Source of the DNA: Porphyrobacter sp.
GTDB lineage: Bacteria > Pseudomonadota > Alphaproteobacteria > Sphingomonadales > Sphingomonadaceae
Reading direction: 5' to 3'
DNA: 10,169 nucleotides
Assembly: GCA_018991295.1 (NCBI GenBank)
Contig: JAGKSZ010000003.1
Coordinates: 1-10,169 of the forward strand
This document shows, in pieces, positions 6,896 through 10,169 of this stretch; position 1 is the first letter of the stretch, and the number at the start of each line of letters is the position of its first letter. A program made the position numbers and the translations under genes. The notes below the pieces were generated by a model, which did not search any database, was not told where the DNA came from, and worked only from the letters and a program-made list of their open reading frames with translations.

Positions 6896-8383
6896 ATGCC
6901 GATGAGCCTCCTAAATGTGACCCACCCGTTCCTCGATGCCGATGGCGACAAGCTGCGTGAGGAATGCGGGATTTTCGGCGCGATCCGCGCAAATGATGCA
7001 GCTGCCATGACGGCGCTTGGCCTTCATGCGCTCCAGCACCGCGGACAGGAGGCCGCCGGGATCGTCAGCTTCGACGGGCGCGAATTCTACGCCAGCCGCG
7101 GCCTTGGCCATGTGGCAGAGAATTTCTCCAGCTCCGAGGCAATCGCCGCTCTGCCCGGCCACATGGCAGCGGGCCACGTGCGCTATTCCACCACCGGCGG
7201 ATCGGGCCTGCGCAACGTCCAGCCGCTCTATGCCGAACTGGCCAGCGGCGGTTTTGCAGTCGCGCATAACGGCAATATCTCCAATGCGATGATGCTGCGT
7301 GCGGACCTGGTGAACAAGGGGTCGATCTTCCAGTCGACTTCGGACACCGAGGTGATCATCCACCTGGTTGCAACATCGCGCTATCCCACCATAGCTGACC
7401 GCCTGGTGGATGCGCTGCGGCTGGTCGAAGGCGCCTATGCCCTCATCGTCATGACACCCGAAGGCATGATCGCCTGCCGCGACCCGCTCGGCATCCGGCC
7501 GCTGGTAATGGGGCGGATGGGGGATGCGATCCTGTTTGCCTCTGAAACGGTTGCCTTCGACGTGGTCGGCGCCGAGCTGATCCGCGAAGTTGAGCCGGGC
7601 GAACTGGTACTGGTCGATTTCACCGGCGAAATCCGCTCGGTGCGCCCCTTTGGCAGCCCGCCTGCGCGGCCGTGCATTTTCGAACACGTCTATTTCAGCC
7701 GGCCGGATTCGGTGTTTGCCGGGCGATCCGTCTACGAAGCGCGCAAGGCGATCGGCATGCAGCTTGCCATCGAAGCGCCCTGCGAGGCCGATCTTGTCGT
7801 GCCCGTGCCCGACAGCGGTGTGCCGGCAGCCATCGGCTTTGCGCAAGCATCGGGTGTGCCATTCGAACTAGGCATCATCCGCTCGCACTATGTCGGGCGG
7901 ACCTTCATCCAGCCCGGAGACGGCGCACGCCATTCCAGCGTCAAGCGCAAGCACAATGCCAACCGCGCGCTGGTGGAAGGCAAGCGCATCGTGCTTATTG
8001 ACGATTCGATCGTGCGCGGCACCACGTCATTGAAAATCGTGGAAATGATGCGCGAAGCAGGCGCAAGGGAAGTCCACTTCCGCGTCGCCAGCCCGCCCAC
8101 CGCTCATTCCTGCTTCTACGGTGTCGACACGCCTGAACGCTCCAAACTGCTTGCCGCGCGCATGGAGCTTGATCCGATGCGCGAATTCATCAAGGCTGAC
8201 AGCCTCGCCTTCATCTCGATCGACGGCTTGTACCGCGCGGTCGGCAAGGAAAAGCGCGACAAGGCCTGCCCGCAATTCTGCGACGCCTGCTTTACGGGCG
8301 AATACCCCACCTCGCTCACCGATCTCGCCCTTGCCGAGGCAAAGAGCGCACAGCTTCCCTTTGCTGATCCCAAGGCTGCCTGA
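6896..8383 (+). CDS. purF: Amidophosphoribosyltransferase (glutamine PRPP amidotransferase), first committed step of purine synthesis
   Basis: This 495-residue enzyme makes 5-phosphoribosylamine from PRPP and glutamine. The N-terminal Ntn-hydrolase glutaminase domain should begin after autocleavage before Cys24 (REECGIFGAI), implying a 23-residue propeptide; HALQHRGQEAAG, RYSTTG and AHNGNI are typical glutaminase motifs. The C-terminal phosphoribosyltransferase domain holds the PRPP loop VLIDDSIVRGTT (366-377). Cysteines C260, C406, C462 and C465 (CDACFTGEYP) correspond to the four 4Fe-4S ligands of the Bacillus-type enzyme, so this is the iron-sulfur, propeptide-processed class. The frame is open back to a TTG at 6851, but the ATG at 6896 has AGG seven bases upstream; a second ATG at 6902 is a possible alternative. 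It heads a two-gene unit with the dehydrogenase 6 bases downstream. Confidence 0.97.
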   Translation: MPMSLLNVTHPFLDADGDKLREECGIFGAIRANDAAAMTALGLHALQHRGQEAAGIVSFDGREFYASRGLGHVAENFSSSEAIAALPGHMAAGHVRYSTTGGSGLRNVQPLYAELASGGFAVAHNGNISNAMMLRADLVNKGSIFQSTSDTEVIIHLVATSRYPTIADRLVDALRLVEGAYALIVMTPEGMIACRDPLGIRPLVMGRMGDAILFASETVAFDVVGAELIREVEPGELVLVDFTGEIRSVRPFGSPPARPCIFEHVYFSRPDSVFAGRSVYEARKAIGMQLAIEAPCEADLVVPVPDSGVPAAIGFAQASGVPFELGIIRSHYVGRTFIQPGDGARHSSVKRKHNANRALVEGKRIVLIDDSIVRGTTSLKIVEMMREAGAREVHFRVASPPTAHSCFYGVDTPERSKLLAARMELDPMREFIKADSLAFISIDGLYRAVGKEKRDKACPQFCDACFTGEYPTSLTDLALAEAKSAQLPFADPKAA

Positions 8384-8389
8384 CACCCC

Positions 8390-9115
8390 ATGACCGACAC
8401 CACCACCCCCACCAAGCCGCTCGCCGGCCAGACCGCGCTTGTCACCGGGGCCAGCCGCGGCATCGGCGCTGCCACCGCCAAGGCGCTTGCCGCTGCCGGG
8501 GCGCACGTCATCCTCGTCGCGCGCAAGGTCAAGGCGCTGGAGGAGGTGGAGGATGCGATCCACGCCCTTGGCGGCACCTCGACCATCGCTCCGCTTGACC
8601 TCACTGAACCCGATGCGGTGACGCGCCTTGCCGGCGCTATTGCCGGGCGCTGGCCGACGCTTGACATCATGGTGCTCGCCGCCGGCTATCTGCCCGAACT
8701 GACCCCGGCCTCGCAGATGGAGCCCAAGCAGTTCAATCAGGCGCTGCTTATCAATCTTGTTGCCAATCAGGCGCTTATTGCCGGTTTCGATCCGCTGCTG
8801 CGCCGCGCCAAGGCGGGCAGGATCATTGGCCTCACCAGCTCGGTCGGCAGCAATCCGCGCCCCTATTGGGGTGCTTACAGCGCGACCAAGGCGGCCTTTG
8901 AGAACCTGCTCGAAACCTATGCCGCCGAGGTTGAGCGCCTGTCGCCCCTGCGCGTGGCCATCATCGATCCGGGTGCCACCCGCACCGAAATGCGCGCCCG
9001 CGCCTATCCGGGTGAGGACCCGGCGACGCTCAAGGGGCCCGAAGTGGTCGCTGACCGGCTCACCGCACTCCTTGTCGAAGGATTTGACGGCCTGCACCGC
9101 GAACGCATCGGCTGA
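8390..9115 (+). CDS. Short-chain dehydrogenase/reductase (SDR), NAD(P)-dependent
   Basis: This 241-residue classical SDR has the Rossmann cofactor motif TGASRGIG (19-26), the LAAG motif in place of NNAG near residue 104, and the catalytic set S150, Y163 and K167 (AYSATKAA), spaced as expected for classical members. The reaction would be a hydride transfer between a carbonyl and an alcohol; the substrate cannot be read from the sequence. PGATRTEMRARAYPGEDP near 195-214 is the usual PG loop after beta-strand 6. It starts 6 bases after the purF stop and has no Shine-Dalgarno at a useful distance, so translation probably depends on ribosomes finishing purF. A purine role is not implied; the link may be only co-transcription. 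FabG is unlikely, since the C-terminus lacks the usual FabG dimer-interface ending. Confidence 0.92.
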   Translation: MTDTTTPTKPLAGQTALVTGASRGIGAATAKALAAAGAHVILVARKVKALEEVEDAIHALGGTSTIAPLDLTEPDAVTRLAGAIAGRWPTLDIMVLAAGYLPELTPASQMEPKQFNQALLINLVANQALIAGFDPLLRRAKAGRIIGLTSSVGSNPRPYWGAYSATKAAFENLLETYAAEVERLSPLRVAIIDPGATRTEMRARAYPGEDPATLKGPEVVADRLTALLVEGFDGLHRERIG

Positions 9116-9133
9116 GCGCGGCAAGGCCCGCTC
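9114..9133 (+). terminator. Stem-loop overlapping the SDR stop codon
   Basis: GAGCG-c-GGC (9114-9122) pairs with GCC-CGCTC (9126-9133), giving an 8-bp stem with one bulged C and an AAG loop. It begins inside the TGA stop codon (9113-9115). No T-run follows (GCGGCATAACTAAAG). It may act as a weak or Rho-assisted end for the purF-SDR transcript, or protect its 3' end. Assigned from pairing alone. Confidence 0.3.
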
Positions 9134-9259
9134 GCGGCATAACTAAAGCAATATTTACCACGACTTGAAAGCCTCGCTTAAGGAACAAGGGTGCAAACCT
9201 TTGCGCGGACCAATCCGCCCCTTCGTGAGACCGCAAGCTTCGAGACAAGGTAGACGGCA

Positions 9260-9607
9260 ATGCCGCCCCATTCCGATCCCTATCACACCGCTTCGCAGGA
9301 AGACCGTTGCGGCCCGCGCACCCGGTTGACGATCCCGGCCACGCTGCGCGCCTCAGGCGGGCGTGCCTTCCAGAGCGTGGTGCACGACCTGTCGATCTCC
9401 GGATTTTCGGCCTCCTCGATCAACCGGATGCATGAAGGACAATTGTGCTGGCTGACCCTGCCCGGCCTCGAATCGCTTCAGGCCGAGGTGGTGTGGTGGG
9501 ACAACTGCATTGTCGGCTGCGCGTTCAGCGAACTGCTCAGCCCGATCATTCACGACAACATCCTCCAACGCTACAGCAACATCGGAGCCTATCGTCAGGT
9601 CATCTGA
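9260..9607 (+). CDS. Stand-alone PilZ-domain protein, probable cyclic-di-GMP receptor
   Basis: This 115-residue protein consists almost entirely of one PilZ domain. The two c-di-GMP binding signatures are present: RxxxR as R16-C-G-P-R20 and D/NxSxxG as D43-L-S-I-S-G48. The segment after them (LTLPGLESLQAEVVWWDNCIVGCAF) fits the beta-barrel strands of the family, which end with the usual W...G...F pattern. No transmembrane helix or second domain is visible, so it probably acts in the cytoplasm by binding a partner when c-di-GMP rises, for example in motility, surface attachment or polysaccharide control. The partner is unknown. The ATG is supported by AAGG nine bases upstream (9247-9250). The gene is 144 bases after the SDR gene, behind a structured, AT-richer leader, so it likely has its own promoter. 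Its stop codon abuts the parS palindrome. Confidence 0.88.
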   Translation: MPPHSDPYHTASQEDRCGPRTRLTIPATLRASGGRAFQSVVHDLSISGFSASSINRMHEGQLCWLTLPGLESLQAEVVWWDNCIVGCAFSELLSPIIHDNILQRYSNIGAYRQVI

Positions 9608-9623
9608 TGTTTCACGTGAAACA
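9608..9623. other. parS: parS centromere site (ParB-binding palindrome)
   Basis: TGTTTCACGTGAAACA is a perfect 16-bp palindrome starting at the base after the PilZ stop codon. It matches the bacterial chromosomal parS consensus TGTTNCACGTGAAACA at every position. ParB loads on such sites and spreads over neighbouring DNA; with ParA it segregates the origin region, and it recruits SMC. Sites are normally clustered in the origin-proximal part of the chromosome. It lies in the gap between convergent genes, where ParB spreading would disturb no promoter. No parA, parB, dnaA or other origin marker is in the window. By chance such a site would occur about two times in a million windows of this size at equal base frequencies (simple 4^16 estimate). 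Confidence 0.85.
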
Positions 9624-9627
9624 GCGC

Positions 9628-9649
9628 AAAACCCCGCCGCAAGACGGGG
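9628..9649 (-). terminator. Probable intrinsic terminator of the serine hydrolase gene
   Basis: On the minus strand CCCCGTC (9649-9643) pairs with GGCGGGG (9638-9632) through seven pairs, one of them G-U, around a TTGC tetraloop. TTTT follows directly (9631-9628). This is the usual layout of an intrinsic terminator and lies about 80 bases after the serine hydrolase stop codon. On the plus strand the stem has a C-A mismatch and no T-run follows, so it would serve the PilZ transcript poorly. Confidence 0.6.
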
Positions 9650-9657
9650 GCTGGCAG

Positions 9658-9705
9658 GGGTCTGGAGGGGGTCAGGACCGGGTCTGACCGGGGTCTGCAC
9701 CCCGG
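9658..9705. repeat. GC-rich inverted-repeat cluster with three GGGTCTG copies
   Basis: GGGTCTG occurs three times (9658-9664, 9680-9686, 9691-9697). Within the same stretch GGTCAG (9670-9675) pairs with CTGACC (9684-9689), and CCGGGG (9688-9693) pairs perfectly with CCCCGG (9700-9705) around TCTGCA. The two hairpins share two bases, so they exclude each other in full form. Neither has a T-run after it. The cluster fills the gap between the terminator-like hairpin and the end of the serine hydrolase gene. Confidence 0.5.
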
Positions 9706-9730
9706 CAGGCATGACCCGGCCCCGTCCCTG

Positions 9731-10169
9731 TCATTTGAGACTTTCGGCAACCTTGCGGCTCAGATCGAGCAACTGCCCGCGTTCCGGCCCGCCGCTCGCC
9801 GTGGCCCAGTTGCCGACATAGGCAACCACCACACCTTGTCCCGGACCTTCCCCCGGAAACAGCGTGATCGCCTGGCCAAAGATCCCCTGCGCCCCAAAGG
9901 TGCCCTGCGGATAGGTCCACCACTGATAGCCGTAACCAAACCCGCTGGTTCCGAAATCGACAGCACTATCGGTCGCCTCGGCAAACCAGCCCTCGGGCAC
10001 GGCCCCCTTCCCGCCTTCCAGCGCAAACTGGCCCATGCGCGCATAATCCGACAGCCGGATCGACAGGCAGCACCCGCCGATATTCCCGCCGCGCGGATCG
10101 ACCATCCAGAACAGGTCGCCGGCAAACCCGGCCGGATCGACGATTTTCGCCTTGGCATATTCAGCCAGC
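9731..10169 (-). CDS. Serine hydrolase of the beta-lactamase/esterase family, C-terminal part, cut by the window edge
   Basis: The last 145 residues are present, from LAEYAKAKIVDPAGF... at the right edge to KVAESLK and a TGA at 9733-9731. The segments WMVDPRGGNIGGCCLS, LSDYARMGQFAL, GFGYGYQWWTY and GIFGQAITLFPG are typical of the C-terminal half of serine hydrolases in the beta-lactamase class C / family VIII esterase / 6-aminohexanoate-dimer hydrolase group. The nucleophile motif SxxK and the YxN motif would lie upstream, outside the window, so activity cannot be judged. No KTG or HTG triad is visible; the equivalent place appears to be GAQG before IFGQ. Whether it hydrolyses beta-lactams, esters or amides is unknown, and a resistance role should not be assumed. 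It converges on the PilZ gene and probably ends at the hairpin near 9640. Confidence 0.85.
   Translation of the reverse strand, partial: LAEYAKAKIVDPAGFAGDLFWMVDPRGGNIGGCCLSIRLSDYARMGQFALEGGKGAVPEGWFAEATDSAVDFGTSGFGYGYQWWTYPQGTFGAQGIFGQAITLFPGEGPGQGVVVAYVGNWATASGGPERGQLLDLSRKVAESLK

Noticed and set aside
7171..7186. Second CACGTG core (GGCCACGTGCGC) as a further parS site
   Set aside because: Only the central six bases match; the flanks do not follow the parS consensus, and it lies inside purF coding sequence.
8027..9124. Long minus-strand reading frame (365 codons) opposite purF and the SDR gene
   Set aside because: It is antisense to two clear genes, has a low-complexity Gly/Arg/Ala-rich product with no family resemblance, and is what high third-position GC produces.
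9607..9687. Short frame starting MFHVKQRK within the parS palindrome
   Set aside because: The first residues are only the translation of the palindrome; the rest is Gly/Pro-rich, about 27 residues long, with no ribosome-binding site apart from the end of the PilZ gene.

Overview
The window reads as ordinary chromosome of an alphaproteobacterium, most likely a Sphingomonadales member of the Erythrobacter/Porphyrobacter/Novosphingobium type. The grounds are the high GC content, the strong G/C preference at third codon positions, the overall look of DnaE, PurF and the single LolC/E-type permease, and a stand-alone PilZ protein. The order is inferred from protein resemblance by eye, not from a search. 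No IS element, phage gene, CRISPR array, tRNA or rRNA was seen.

Left part, all on the minus strand and read from right to left: lolC/E-type permease (6653-5415), lolD ATPase (5422-4742, overlapping the permease end by 8 bases), a thiol peroxidase of the glutathione peroxidase family (4726-4247, 15 bases after lolD) and dnaE, the replicative DNA polymerase III alpha subunit (4171-671, 75 bases further on). The tight spacing suggests a transcript joining lipoprotein export, peroxide defence and replication. After a 116-base gap with a GC-rich stem-loop comes the N-terminal third of an AMP-forming acyl-CoA synthetase (554 to the left edge).

Middle part, plus strand: purF (6896-8383) is divergent from the lolC/E gene across a 242-base shared promoter region. 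It is followed after 6 bases by a short-chain dehydrogenase/reductase gene (8390-9115), probably co-transcribed. A separate small PilZ-domain gene (9260-9607), probably a c-di-GMP receptor, follows after a 144-base gap.

Right part: the PilZ stop codon abuts a perfect 16-bp palindrome, TGTTTCACGTGAAACA (9608-9623), which matches the bacterial parS consensus for ParB binding. Next are a terminator-like hairpin serving the minus strand and a cluster of GC-rich hairpins. The window ends in the C-terminal part of a serine hydrolase of the beta-lactamase/esterase family (minus strand, 10169-9731), cut by the right edge.

The genes are mainly housekeeping, and I see no new multi-gene system. The parS site is the most notable item, because it makes a testable statement about where this region sits relative to the replication origin. 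Other points worth a look are the loss of the metal-binding residues in the DnaE PHP domain, the two-cysteine (thioredoxin-type) signature of the peroxidase, and the hairpin cluster beside parS.
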